Both the position numbers and the translations under genes were made by a program. Below, piece by piece: positions 50,772 to 58,427 of a stretch of DNA of 64,000 nucleotides. This DNA is from DATJLY01 sp963773665 (GTDB lineage Bacteria > Pseudomonadota > Alphaproteobacteria > ATCC43930 > CGMCC-115725), in NCBI GenBank assembly GCA_963773665.1, contig CAVZBZ010000002.1, positions 434,001 to 498,000 on the forward strand. The letters are read 5' to 3'. The number at the start of each line of letters is the position of its first letter. The stretch's first letter is position 1. The notes beneath the pieces are model-generated. The model made no database searches. It saw only the letters and a list, made by a program, of their open reading frames with translations, and was not told the DNA's origin.

Positions 50772-51688
50772 TCAAAGTAGATCGTAAGTCACGTTGACGT
50801 TGCCCGCCGTTCCGGCGCTCGCAATCGCATAGAGGCCCTGCCCGGCCGCAAGCAAAATCTCGCGCGGGAGCACGACGAAAGCCCCGTTGTTCCCAGGCAA
50901 AAAAACCGGGTTGGAGGTGATCGACGATGGGGCCGACGTGCCGGCGCAAAGAATGCCGATGCCGGAAGTGCCGGAAATGCTTGCCGTGCGAACAACAATG
51001 CCGTGCGTGTTGCTCGCCACGGCAACGATGGTGAGGGCCGTTGTCCCGAGCGCGGCATTTTCGTAATTGCTTCCGCCGAGCCCCCCGGCTGCTGTTGAGT
51101 GCCGCCGCTGCTGGTCGGGATCGAATTGAGCGCGGGATTGGTGAGAAGCACCGCGGAACCAAGAGGGCCGCCCAACTGGCGGACGCCTTGAGTGCCATCG
51201 GAAGACACGATCGCCCCGAAGCCGCCGCCCACTCCGATGATCTCGACCTGCAGTTGCCCGGTCGCGTTGACAACGGCCGTGTTGCCGCCCTCGACAATCG
51301 CGACGTTGCCCGCGGCGATCGTCGGAGAGGCCGTGATCTCGACGCCGTTACCGTCCGCGTCATCGCTAACAAGAATGACGACGGTCACGTTCGCCTGCGC
51401 GCCCCAGCTCAGCCGGACGAAATCGAATTTGTTATCGACGCGCACGGCCGAGCCGACGCTGAACGGGATCGGATCGCCCGGCGTCTTGCCGAGCTGCACA
51501 TTGACCGTTGCCAAGGTCGGAGCGCCGCCTTGGATTTCCTGATAGCCGCCCGCGATGCTGACAACGCTGGCGCCGAGATACGCGCCCGCCATCGCAATGC
51601 GCGTGCCAATCGCCGGAATGTCTTGCGTGCCAGCGTTCGTGAGGCTGATCAGGTAAAGCTGATAATTCGGGCGATTTCGTACGGTCAT
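50772..51688 (-). CDS. Probable spike/receptor-binding structural protein (frameshift at G6)
   Basis: About 305 aa once bridged. The first frame (from ATG 51688) reads MTVRNRPNYQLYLISLTNAG, then beta-strand-rich Gly/Val/Thr sequence to SSGGTQQQPGG. At six G in the coding strand (51081-51086) the frame changes and continues GGSNYENAALGTTALTIVAV, then a jelly-roll-like tail to NVNVTYDLL. Composition, size and position after the capsid gene suit a vertex spike. The shift is either a homopolymer sequencing error or a programmed slip. Confidence 0.55.
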
Positions 51689-51996
51689 GCCCTAAGCCCT
51701 CGCGGAAGTTTGATGATGCCCGCGGTGAACGCGAGGCCGGCAACGGCGACAACGACAATGACTATCGTTGTCATGGATGGTCCGGACTGCGCGGCGATCT
51801 CGGCCGAGCCGACTTGAGCCGCCGCCTGATATTGCGCGCCGATTACGGTCGCCGCGGCGTTCGACGCCGCCAGCACTTCGATTGCATTGGCAAGGTCCGC
51901 AGTGTTGAGCGAAAAGTTTGTCGTGGGGTTGACCGTGACCGTAGTCGAATTGGTCGCGGCCGAGGATGACGACGAATTTGAGGAAGGTCCGCACAA
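51685..51996 (-). CDS. 103-aa single-TM virus protein
   Basis: TTG start at 51996 directly after the previous TGA: MCGPSSNSSSSSAATNSTTV, Asn/Thr/Ala-rich middle, C-terminal TM segment (MTTIVIVVVAVAGLAFTAGI) and a short basic end (KLPRGLRA). Ser/Thr/Asn-rich exposed part plus anchor suggests a virion membrane protein. The stop overlaps the spike start (ATGA). Confidence 0.6.
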   Translation of the reverse strand: MCGPSSNSSSSSAATNSTTVTVNPTTNFSLNTADLANAIEVLAASNAAATVIGAQYQAAAQVGSAEIAAQSGPSMTTIVIVVVAVAGLAFTAGIIKLPRGLRA

Positions 51997-52344
51997 TCAC
52001 TTTCTCCGCCCTTCCGGCATCATGATCAGCAACAGCGCCGCGCCCAGCACGAGCAACATGAGTGTCGGATCGCTCGTCAGAGAGGAAAGCGCACTCGACG
52101 TTGCGGGGAGCGCAGCCGAGCCGGGATAGGCGGTGTTGATGCCCGCCAGCCCGGCGCCGGTCGGATATTGCGAGAAGATCGGCGACGCGCTCGCGGTCGG
52201 AGTAGTGGAAGCGTCCTGAGTGCCGGAGCTCGTGACACCGCCCGATCCGAAATCGAAGATCGGATTGGAATTGACGGTCAAGCCCTGGTTGGCTTGCGAA
52301 GCGTTGTCGGATTGCGCCGAGCCGCCAGTGATTGGGATCACCAT
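51997..52344 (-). CDS. 115-aa single-TM virus protein (paralogue A)
   Basis: N-terminal Ser/Thr/Asn-rich region (GGSAQSDNASQANQGLTVNS), then YPTGAGLAGINTAYPGSAAL and a C-terminal TM segment (LMLLVLGAALLLIMM) with a basic end PEGRRK. It is clearly related to the gene at 52344, sharing YPxGxGLAxINxAYPxSAA. Tandem duplication within the virion membrane set. Confidence 0.65.
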   Translation of the reverse strand: MVIPITGGSAQSDNASQANQGLTVNSNPIFDFGSGGVTSSGTQDASTTPTASASPIFSQYPTGAGLAGINTAYPGSAALPATSSALSSLTSDPTLMLLVLGAALLLIMMPEGRRK

Positions 52345-52637
52345 TACCGCATCACCATGAAATAGAACGCGACAGCGAGCGCGCCCAAGAGAAGCAAGCC
52401 GTCCGAGCCGGTTAGATCGCTAAGAAGCGAGCTGGTGGTTGAGGGCGACGCGACCGCGGCCGAGGCAGGATAAGCCGCATTGATGGTCGCAAGGCCCTGC
52501 CCCGCGGGATAAGGCGACACGAGCACTCCGGGCGGATTGTCGTTGACGACAGAGGGAGCATAGCTGACGGTCGCGGATTGCGTCGCGTTGCTCGAAGAGC
52601 TGCCGGACGCGGCGCCGCCAAGCAAGCTGAACGTCAT
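52344..52637 (-). CDS. 97-aa single-TM virus protein (paralogue B)
   Basis: MTFSLLGGAASGSSSSNATQ start, conserved YPAGQGLATINAAYPASAAV, then SSLLSDLTGSDG and a C-terminal TM segment (LLLLGALAVAFYFMVMR). Paralogue of the gene at 51997. The one-base overlap of stop and start indicates coupled translation. Confidence 0.65.
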   Translation of the reverse strand: MTFSLLGGAASGSSSSNATQSATVSYAPSVVNDNPPGVLVSPYPAGQGLATINAAYPASAAVASPSTTSSLLSDLTGSDGLLLLGALAVAFYFMVMR

Positions 52638-52640
52638 CGC

Positions 52641-52952
52641 TCAGTGCCTCAGCACGAGCGCGAAAAGCAGCACGCCCGCGCCGATGAAGAACAGCGTCGT
52701 CGTCGGGATCGTCGTCCCGCCGATCACGATGCCGGACGAGCCGGACGACGGGATGATCACGTTCGGCTGCGACGCCTGTTGACTAGCAACGTAGCTCGCG
52801 CCCGCCGTGCCAATGAGCTGCGACATAAGCGAACCAATGTCGAGACTGGATGACGGGTTGCCATCGGTCCCGACCACGGCGCCGCCGCTATCGAGGCTCG
52901 TGGTGTCGATGCTCGTGGGATCGAGCGCGGAAAGGGGATCGGTCGGGTCCAT
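52641..52952 (-). CDS. 103-aa single-TM virus protein
   Basis: Asp/Ser/Thr-rich N-terminus (MDPTDPLSALDPTSIDTTSL), middle ASYVASQQASQPNVIIPSSG, C-terminal TM segment (TTLFFIGAGVLLFALVLRH). First gene after the intrinsic terminator that follows the capsid gene, with AAGAGG before its ATG. Probable virion membrane protein. Confidence 0.6.
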   Translation of the reverse strand: MDPTDPLSALDPTSIDTTSLDSGGAVVGTDGNPSSSLDIGSLMSQLIGTAGASYVASQQASQPNVIIPSSGSSGIVIGGTTIPTTTLFFIGAGVLLFALVLRH

Positions 52953-52966
52953 AGGCGCCTCTTGTT

Positions 52967-53012
52967 AAAAGGGCGGGGGCGCCCCGGCCCTCAGGCTTCC
53001 GCGCCCCCGCCC
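52967..53012 (-). terminator. Intrinsic terminator after the capsid gene
   Basis: On the minus strand GGGCGGGGGCGC (53012-53001) pairs perfectly with GCGCCCCCGCCC (52982-52971) around an 18-nt loop and is followed by TTTT (52970-52967). It lies 17 bp after the capsid stop. It would separate abundant capsid mRNA from the membrane, spike and lysis genes downstream, allowing only read-through to reach them. Confidence 0.8.
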
Positions 53013-53028
53013 CTCACGCCGCGGTGTC

Positions 53029-54092
53029 TCAGGCTCCGACCGCGAGCGGCCGGACGCTTTCGCGCTGCACGTACATGACGGTGTTGCCGCTGGTGTAGTT
53101 TTCGTTCACCAGAAGCTGCAGGTTCGCATCGAGCGCGCCAGTCGGAATGCCAGTCGAGAGCTTCCCGTCGTAGCGAATGTCGATCGGGAAGAAGCCCGGC
53201 GCTTCCGGGTTGATGCCAGTGCCAGCATTGCCGCCGTGATCAATTGGAACTGATCGCGGTAACGCGCCTTGATGAAATTCGCCTGGCTGATCATGAAGTA
53301 CGTTCCCGCGCTCTTGAGCTTCATATCGCCCTGAAACGTGAAACCGTTGATCAGCCCGGTCTCGTCGCCCGCATGCACGCTCGCAACCGGGGTGTCGAAA
53401 AACATGTGAAGCGACGTGAGGTTGATGCCGGTGCGCTGGTCGATATCCTGCGTGAACTGGTTATTCGCGCCAGGGATCGGCACGTTCAGCTCGTCGAGCT
53501 GGCGCACGCCGAAGATGATCGGGTTGCCGCGCTTGTCCTTCGCCGGCACTTGCTCCATGTAGGTGCCTTCGACATCGAGCGCGACGTTGCTCAGCGTGAC
53601 CGTTCCACCCGGCACGCCGAACAGATCGGCAAGGCCGCCGAACGTGACGTAGAGCTGCGCCGCGCGAATGCCGCGAAGGTCGAGGGCGCGATCATTCACC
53701 TTGCGACCGCGGGTCAGGTCGAAGCGCAGCGGCAGAGTGATATCGACGTTGGTCGTTTGCGTCGCCGCCATGTTGATCGCGGTTTCCATGCCGCGCGGCA
53801 GCGTGCCGTGCCGCTCCGCGATCAGACGCAGCGCATAGAGCCACGGCTGAACGTTCCATACAGTGTCCTGGCCGTTGATCACCAGCTCGATCCGCTTCAT
53901 GAGCTGGAGCGCCTGGAGCAGCGCACCGAACTGAACGCCGGTCGGCGCGGTCGCGCCGGTCACGATGGTGTAGCGCAGCCGAAGGTCGAGCGAGGTGAGC
54001 GGTGCGCCAACATCGAGATTGAGCGGCTGGCGTCCGGCGGTCTGCGCGAAGGAGCCGAGGCGATTGACGAGCTTGAATTGGTTGGTGATCAC
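53029..54092 (-). CDS. Candidate double-jelly-roll major capsid protein (frameshift near 53237)
   Basis: About 354 aa after bridging. It starts MITNQFKLVNRLGSFAQTAG; then LDLRLRYTIVTGA, ALQLMKRIELVINGQDTVW and LNVPIPGANNQFTQDIDQRT, all beta-rich. After a one-base loss near 53235-53245 the other frame continues GGNAGTGINPEAPGFFPIDI, ALDANLQLLVNENYTSGNTV and ends RPLAVGA at TGA 53031-53029. It is the largest structural gene, sits beside the ATPase and is followed by a strong terminator. Size matches FLiP (about 320 aa) and PM2 (about 270 aa) capsid proteins. The fold is inferred, not shown. Confidence 0.6.
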
Positions 54093-54134
54093 GGCGCGAT
54101 CCTCTGTGTTCTCAAGGTTCCGAACCGCGAAGCG

Positions 54135-54221
54135 TCAGGGCAGGTACGCCTTGACCTTCGAGTAGACGAACAAGCCCACCATCACGAGGGCTGCCGTTGT
54201 CAGGATTGCTTTCGCGTTCAT
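54135..54221 (-). CDS. 28-aa single-TM virus peptide
   Basis: MNAKAILTTAALVMVGLFVY followed by SKVKAYLP: one TM helix with a basic end. ATG 54221 overlaps the previous stop (ATGA at 54218-54221). It lies directly upstream of the capsid gene. Similar tiny membrane peptides are typical of PM2- and PRD1-like phages. Confidence 0.55.
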   Translation of the reverse strand: MNAKAILTTAALVMVGLFVYSKVKAYLP

Positions 54222-54319
54222 GACACCGACACCGTGCCGATGAATTTGTCGTAGGCGTAGATCGCGACGATGACTGCAAGGCTCATCATCAGCGCGCTAC
54301 GAATGGTGATACCGCCCAT
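54218..54319 (-). CDS. 33-aa single-TM virus peptide
   Basis: MGGITIRSALMMSLAVIVAI then YAYDKFIGTVSVS: one TM helix. It has a strong GGAGGG six bases before ATG 54319, the first ribosome site after the gap behind the ATPase gene. Tiny virion membrane peptide by context. Confidence 0.55.
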   Translation of the reverse strand: MGGITIRSALMMSLAVIVAIYAYDKFIGTVSVS

Positions 54320-54329
54320 GCGGAACCCT

Positions 54330-54355
54330 CCGGGTTGGAGACGACTTCAACCCGG
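54330..54355 (-). promoter_or_regulatory. Stem-loop ahead of the capsid-region genes
   Basis: CCGGGTTG (54330-54337) and CAACCCGG (54348-54355) form a perfect 8-bp stem with a 10-nt loop, ending exactly at the GGAGGG ribosome site of the 33-aa gene. There is no T-run after it, so it is more likely an mRNA-processing or translation-control hairpin than a terminator. The surrounding 95-bp gap may also hold the late promoter. Confidence 0.4.
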
Positions 54356-54414
54356 CCAGTAGAACAGAAATCAGCGAGAATTGTCGAAAATCGCGCTAGC
54401 GGGATTTTTGGCCC

Positions 54415-55026
54415 TTAATCGAACGGCGCGCGCTTCACATTCCACCCGTTAGGGGACCAATCGACCGCCTCGTGAGCTGCATAATCGAGCGCCTTAATCC
54501 GTTCGACCAGATCGCGCCCGCCCATGGCGCGATACCATTGCAGGTCGTCCGCCTCGGTGCTGTTGAAGATGCACGCGCGGGATAGGTTCGCTCGAAAATC
54601 TGGACGAAGGGAAGCGGGGCGCTGGCTGCAAGCAAACACCCGCACCCGCCGATGTCGTCCGGCCATCCACAGATCGAAGGCGAAAGGCACGGCGCCTTTG
54701 AGCGGTCCGCCGATGACGTAGCGTCCGACTTCCTCCCAGATGACGACACACTCGCCCGCGTGCCACGCCGCTTCATTGACCCACTCCCACTGATCGAGGT
54801 CGAGGAAGGTGGTGAACGCGACGCGCCAGCGCGGGCCGCGCACCAGCTCCACCAGCTCGCGCCGATCGCGCGTGAAGCGCCACGAGCCGGCAACCCGTTC
54901 GCTTTCGTCGGGCATGACGAGAAGCACGCGATCGAACTTGTCCGAATGACGGCGCGCAAGCGTGCTCTTGCCACTGCCGCCGCGTCCGAGATAGAGCCGG
55001 TTGTCAGGCTGCGGCAGCGAGGCCAT
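54415..55026 (-). CDS. Virus genome-packaging-type P-loop ATPase
   Basis: 203-aa single-domain ATPase. Walker A is GRGGSGKST (residues 14-22). Walker B is CVVIWEEVG with tandem Glu (98, 99), and a sensor Gln lies in FACSQRPASLRP (Gln135). The short length and motif spacing fit the FtsK/HerA-type packaging ATPases of PRD1 (P9), PM2 (P9) and FLiP-like phages. It lacks a TM helix, unlike the Zot proteins of filamentous phages. It precedes the capsid block, as expected for the morphogenesis module. Confidence 0.75.
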   Translation of the reverse strand: MASLPQPDNRLYLGRGGSGKSTLARRHSDKFDRVLLVMPDESERVAGSWRFTRDRRELVELVRGPRWRVAFTTFLDLDQWEWVNEAAWHAGECVVIWEEVGRYVIGGPLKGAVPFAFDLWMAGRHRRVRVFACSQRPASLRPDFRANLSRACIFNSTEADDLQWYRAMGGRDLVERIKALDYAAHEAVDWSPNGWNVKRAPFD

Positions 55027-55405
55027 CGGCGGGCGCCTCCGCTACCGCTGCCGCCGACATTTGCGTTGGCGATGCCGTGCGGCGCCGCGCATCGGCAATG
55101 ATGCGGGGCATGAGGATGGCGACGAAACACCCGCCAAGGTCGAGCACCGCCGCGACCCTCGGGTTCTCGAAATACTTATCCAGGTCCCACGCGACCGCGT
55201 TTTTGAGAAGCGCCGCCGTCAACGCCTCGCCCTCTTGTGGCGTCAGGGGATCGAAGCCGATGCGATGCAGCGCGAGGCTCGACAGCATCGCGGCGCCCAT
55301 GCAGAGACCGGGGAATTGTTCGACGCTCAGCGGCGCCTTAGGCGCAGCGGGCGCCGCACCTTCCGCCGCTGCCGCCTGCTTCATCGCGTTAGCGCGGCCG
55401 ATCAT
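55004..55405 (-). CDS. Virus protein with hydrophobic C-terminal segments
   Basis: About 133 aa from ATG 55405 (MIGRANAMKQAAAAEGAAPA). Two hydrophobic stretches, FPGLCMGAAMLSSLALHRIG and AAVLDLGGCFVAILMPRIIA, are followed by a basic tail. The frame remains open upstream to 55609, but that part is antagonistic to the Zn-ribbon gene and has a low-complexity Arg/Pro/Ala composition, so I prefer the short form. It overlaps the ATPase start by 23 bases. Function unknown; a membrane partner of the packaging ATPase is possible. Confidence 0.5.
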   Translation of the reverse strand: MIGRANAMKQAAAAEGAAPAAPKAPLSVEQFPGLCMGAAMLSSLALHRIGFDPLTPQEGEALTAALLKNAVAWDLDKYFENPRVAAVLDLGGCFVAILMPRIIADARRRTASPTQMSAAAVAEAPADGLAAAA

Positions 55406-55425
55406 CTCGGCAAGCGCAGCATCGT

Positions 55426-55791
55426 CTACACCAGTTTGATGTCCCACAGGCTCGTGCGCTTCGGCTTCGGCGCCGGGCTCGGCGCCGGTTGCTTCGCGCG
55501 AAGGTGTGGGGGCAGCGTTGGCGGTAGCGCCGTCAGCGTCGGGCGGAAGGCCGCCACGTCGTCCGCGCTTAGCATTCCTTCGACGGCTGCGCGTTGGTTC
55601 TCGTGCCATGTGTGAACATGTCCCAAAAGCAAGAGGGAAGATTTTTCGTCGCGCGGCTGGAACTGGTGTTCGCACGCGAAGCAATAGGCGCCGGGATAGC
55701 CGCGCTTGTTGGTTTTGATTTCAAGGCCGCGATCATGGCAAAGCGGACAGCTCGCCGTGCCGATGACGATATGAGATGGCCCAGCCTTCAC
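55426..55791 (-). CDS. Virus zinc-ribbon protein
   Basis: 121 aa from GTG 55791. An N-terminal four-Cys zinc ribbon (ASCPLCHDRGLEIKTNKRGY, AYCFACEHQF) resembles the Zn domains of primases or small transcription factors. A linker and a basic Pro-rich C-terminus follow (LPPHLRAKQPAPSPAPKPKR). It lies between Rep and the ATPase, so a replication or transcription role is likely. GTGA overlap with the next upstream gene. Confidence 0.6.
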   Translation of the reverse strand: MKAGPSHIVIGTASCPLCHDRGLEIKTNKRGYPGAYCFACEHQFQPRDEKSSLLLLGHVHTWHENQRAAVEGMLSADDVAAFRPTLTALPPTLPPHLRAKQPAPSPAPKPKRTSLWDIKLV

Positions 55792-56009
55792 AAATCAATG
55801 TCCGCGTCGCGCGGTTCTTCCAGAATGTGCCCGGTGTGCGCCGGACGCGGCGTGCGGTGAAGCCGCTCAAGCGCCGCGAGACGGGTTTCATGATCACGAA
55901 TGATCGCCGCCGCAGTCTCGGCGAAATCTTGCGCCGCGAACATGACAGCAAGCGGACCGGCCGACTTCACAACGTCAAGCCGCGTGTTGAGTAGGTCGAT
56001 TAAAGACAT
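55788..56009 (-). CDS. 73-aa virus protein, unknown
   Basis: MSLIDLLNTRLDVVKSAGPL followed by FAAQDFAETAAAIIRDHETR and LAALERLHRTPRP: a helical, probably dimeric small protein. It overlaps the end of the Rep gene by 35 bases and the Zn-ribbon start by four. No family recognised. Confidence 0.5.
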   Translation of the reverse strand: MSLIDLLNTRLDVVKSAGPLAVMFAAQDFAETAAAIIRDHETRLAALERLHRTPRPAHTGHILEEPRDADIDL

Positions 56010-57099
56010 CTATCCCCTCGCCTTCCAAAAACTCGAGCATGCCGCCCCAGCCATCGCGCTCTACCGCTTCGAGCGCCTGCGCGCTCTTTCCGCGATACAT
56101 CAGCGCGCGATACGCGGCCGACGAAATCGCGCCGACGAGCTCGCCCGCAGGCTCAGCGAGCGCTTCGTCGGGCGCCATGTCGCGCAGCCCCTTCGAGTAC
56201 GTCACCTGCCGCGCGCCCTTGAACGCCTTAGCAAACTCGCGGAACAGCACCGCCGCCTGCCGATCGCCCTCAGCCGCATCCACTAAAAGCTGAAACGGGG
56301 AGCGTCCGCCACGCGCGAGCTTCATGTGACCGCGCGTCAATTCGCTATCGAAATTCCCTTTGACGACGTAATCCGTCACCGCGTCATGGTGCGCCGCGCG
56401 CTGCCATGACCACGCTAGCGGCGAGCATTCGCCGTATCCGGCGCGTTCGACAGCGCGCGCCCATCGCTCGAAAAGCCAGATGCCGAACGAAGCCGCGTCC
56501 GCTTCGTCGTCGAGAAAAAACGCGGCATGGATATGAGGGTGCCAGCCGTGCTTGCCGTGTGTCACTTCGAGCGCGCGCACCCATCCCGCGCAGCGCGAGC
56601 GCGCCGCCGAAAGCATCCACGCCTTGCCGCCGATCACCTTCGACCAACACGATGACACGGCCCGGCGAAGCTCGGCCGCCGTCTGAAAGCGATGATGCGC
56701 CAAAGTGAACGCCGCCATGAAGATGACACCCCCGCGCTCGCCGCGAAGGGGTCCGACAAAATCAGGATCACGCCTCGTCGGCTCGATGACACGCCGGCAA
56801 TGAGCGTCGGCAATTTCGCGCACCTCACGGCGGCGACCTTCGGCGACGTATCCGGCGCACACCGGGCACATCCAGACAGAGCCGCACGTCTGCACGCCGC
56901 GATAGGCTGCGCGGCCCTCTTTCATCGTGATGCCGATCACCGGAGACAGCACGCGGCGCCCGCATTTGCATACCGCTTCGTCGGGCATGATCCGCGCCGC
57001 TTGGTAGCGGCAGCGGATCGCCCTGGCCCTGCCGGTTTGCCAAGCCGGTGAAAATCTGTTGCCGATCTTGTCAAGGGATTGGGGGGATCGGGGCTTCAC
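55975..57099 (-). CDS. rep: Rolling-circle replication initiator (HUH Rep)
   Basis: 374-aa Rep from GTG 57099. An N-terminal Zn-binding region (EAVCKCGRRV, TCGSVWMCPVCAGYVAEGRR) is as in pUB110-type plasmid Reps. Motif 1-like FMAAFTLAH is at about 127-135, motif 2 HPHIHAAFF with the HUH histidines is at 187-191, and motif 3 DYVVKG supplies nicking Tyr244 with Lys247. Single-Tyr HUH enzymes nick a double-strand origin and prime leading-strand synthesis. PM2 and FLiP also replicate with a Rep of this superfamily. The origin should lie in this element, possibly at 58043-58260. Confidence 0.85.
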   Translation of the reverse strand: MKPRSPQSLDKIGNRFSPAWQTGRARAIRCRYQAARIMPDEAVCKCGRRVLSPVIGITMKEGRAAYRGVQTCGSVWMCPVCAGYVAEGRRREVREIADAHCRRVIEPTRRDPDFVGPLRGERGGVIFMAAFTLAHHRFQTAAELRRAVSSCWSKVIGGKAWMLSAARSRCAGWVRALEVTHGKHGWHPHIHAAFFLDDEADAASFGIWLFERWARAVERAGYGECSPLAWSWQRAAHHDAVTDYVVKGNFDSELTRGHMKLARGGRSPFQLLVDAAEGDRQAAVLFREFAKAFKGARQVTYSKGLRDMAPDEALAEPAGELVGAISSAAYRALMYRGKSAQALEAVERDGWGGMLEFLEGEGIDVFNRPTQHAA

Positions 57100-57157
57100 G
57101 GCTCACGCTCTACGATTAGCCTCAACACACGGAACCCTCTGAGGAACGCTTCGCGGA

Positions 57158-57364
57158 TCACGCGAGGCCTCGCAGCTTCTCGGCCTTCCGCGCGCAGCGC
57201 CGGGCAAGGCCGTCGAAATACTTGATCAGCTCGTGTCGGTGCGTCGCGTCCTTGATGCGCTCGCCGTGCCCGTTGTGGAAAAAGATGGCGTCAGCGGTAA
57301 AGCGGCGCGCCTCATCTTCGAGACGCGCCGCTTCCGCTAGATCACTCGGCGACGGATTGACCAT
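57158..57364 (-). CDS. 68-aa early virus protein
   Basis: From ATG 57364: MVNPSPSDLAEAARLEDEAR, then FFHNGHGERIKDATHRHELI and a basic helix (YFDGLARRCARKAEKLRGL). Helical and charged, with no TM. It overlaps the upstream gene by 23 bases. Unknown function; position before Rep suggests an early or copy-control role. Confidence 0.5.
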   Translation of the reverse strand: MVNPSPSDLAEAARLEDEARRFTADAIFFHNGHGERIKDATHRHELIKYFDGLARRCARKAEKLRGLA

Positions 57365-57665
57365 CGCCATCAAGGACGTCAGGACCGCCAAAGAACGCAT
57401 CGCCGATGGCGCGATAGTATTCGTCGCGCCGTTTCGGATCGCGCATCGCCCGTTCGACGCGCGCCATGTTCGACGGCTTCGGCATGACGGGCGCCACGTC
57501 AACGCCGATCATGCGCGCTGCCGCCAGGAGCTTGGCGATTTCGCGCTGCCGCTTCGCCACCCCTTTGAGCAACGGGTGGAGTGCGGCACGCTTCGCCTTG
57601 CGACGGTGCTTGCGCTGTCGCGCCGGTCCCGTCGTCAGCGTCTCGAAGTTGGGGGCGAGCGTCAT
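57342..57665 (-). CDS. 107-aa basic early virus protein
   Basis: MTLAPNFETLTTGPARQRKH, then a strongly basic stretch (RKAKRAALHPLLKGVAKRQR), helices (EIAKLLAAARMIGVDVAPVM) and an acidic end. Probably nucleic-acid binding. ATG overlaps the stop of the DUF736-like gene. No family recognised. Confidence 0.55.
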   Translation of the reverse strand: MTLAPNFETLTTGPARQRKHRRKAKRAALHPLLKGVAKRQREIAKLLAAARMIGVDVAPVMPKPSNMARVERAMRDPKRRDEYYRAIGDAFFGGPDVLDGDGQSVAE

Positions 57666-58042
57666 GCCCGCACCCTCCCCGCGTCAGGCTTGAACGTCGA
57701 AGGATCGACGCGCGGTCGGCTCCATGCCACGTCGTAGGCGCCACCGTCGCGCAAAAACGCCGCGAGGTTCATCTGCGACAGCAACGACGGATCGTCGATC
57801 GTGATGGAAAGGAATTTCTCGCCCGCGTGGTCGCCACGCTCGATCACCTTTTCCCACGCCGCGCCGATCTCGACGAAATCACCATGACGGCCGCGCGCCT
57901 CGATGATGTAGCGCGGCGAATTGCGGTCCTGACTGTCGAAGCGCGGGTTGAGCGAGAGAACCACGTCGGCCTTGAACTCCAACGTGGCGATGACGCCGCG
58001 AAAGCCCTTCTCATGAGGCACAAGTTTCCCGTTGTTAGCCAT
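57662..58042 (-). CDS. DUF736-like virus protein
   Basis: 126 aa, first gene of the leftward operon. EFKADVVLSLNPRFDSQDRN, SPRYIIEARGRHGDFVEIGA and KFLSITIDDPSLLSQMNLAA follow the DUF736 pattern (strand pairs plus YLSVKLDDPSF), a family common on alphaproteobacterial plasmids and integrative elements. Its role is unknown, possibly ssDNA-related. This ties the virus to plasmid-like replication modules. Confidence 0.6.
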   Translation of the reverse strand: MANNGKLVPHEKGFRGVIATLEFKADVVLSLNPRFDSQDRNSPRYIIEARGRHGDFVEIGAAWEKVIERGDHAGEKFLSITIDDPSLLSQMNLAAFLRDGGAYDVAWSRPRVDPSTFKPDAGRVRA

Positions 58043-58260
58043 TGCTCCACTCCACCGGGGTTGCCCGGCGCGCTCCGCGCCGGGGCAGGGTCTTGGGCTT
58101 CATGGAGGGGGAGCAGATTTGCACCGGCTCCCCTCCCCTCCGCGAAGTCCCGCCGCGTGACCCTGCCAAGAGCCGCGACGGGCGAAGCTCGTCACCGATG
58201 CGGGGCCGGGTTCCCGAGGGTTGTCCCGGCCCGCGCGCCCCGGTGAAGGACGCGGCTTAG
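58043..58260. promoter_or_regulatory. Divergent control region with two hairpins, candidate replication origin
   Basis: A non-coding gap lies between the leftward operon and the rightward small genes. GCCCGGCGCG (58063-58072) pairs with CGCGCCGGGGC (58076-58086), and GGAGGGGGAGC (58104-58114) with GCTCCCCTCC (58127-58136). Such clustered GC-rich hairpins beside a rep operon suit a rolling-circle double-strand origin and/or early promoters. No nick site was identified. Confidence 0.4.
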
Positions 58261-58410
58261 ATGCCGCGCGACAAGCAGACTCACATCGCGAAGGGAACGG
58301 CAAACGAAACCGAATACTTATGGCGTGACTTGCGAGCGTCAGGTGAGCGCAAGGGATTACTCGCGCGCCCCGTCCCTAGAGTCAAGCGTCAAGCAAATTC
58401 GACAGAGTAA
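58261..58410 (+). CDS. 49-aa virus protein on the rightward strand
   Basis: MPRDKQTHIAKGTANETEYL, then WRDLRASGERKGLLARPVPR and a final VKRQANSTE. Basic, no TM. A possible AAGGA site lies 12 bases before the ATG, which is a weak spacing. The next rightward gene starts 17 bases downstream with a good ribosome site. Low confidence because it rests only on position and an open frame. Confidence 0.35.
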   Translation: MPRDKQTHIAKGTANETEYLWRDLRASGERKGLLARPVPRVKRQANSTE

Positions 58411-58427
58411 AACCGGAGGGTAAGATC

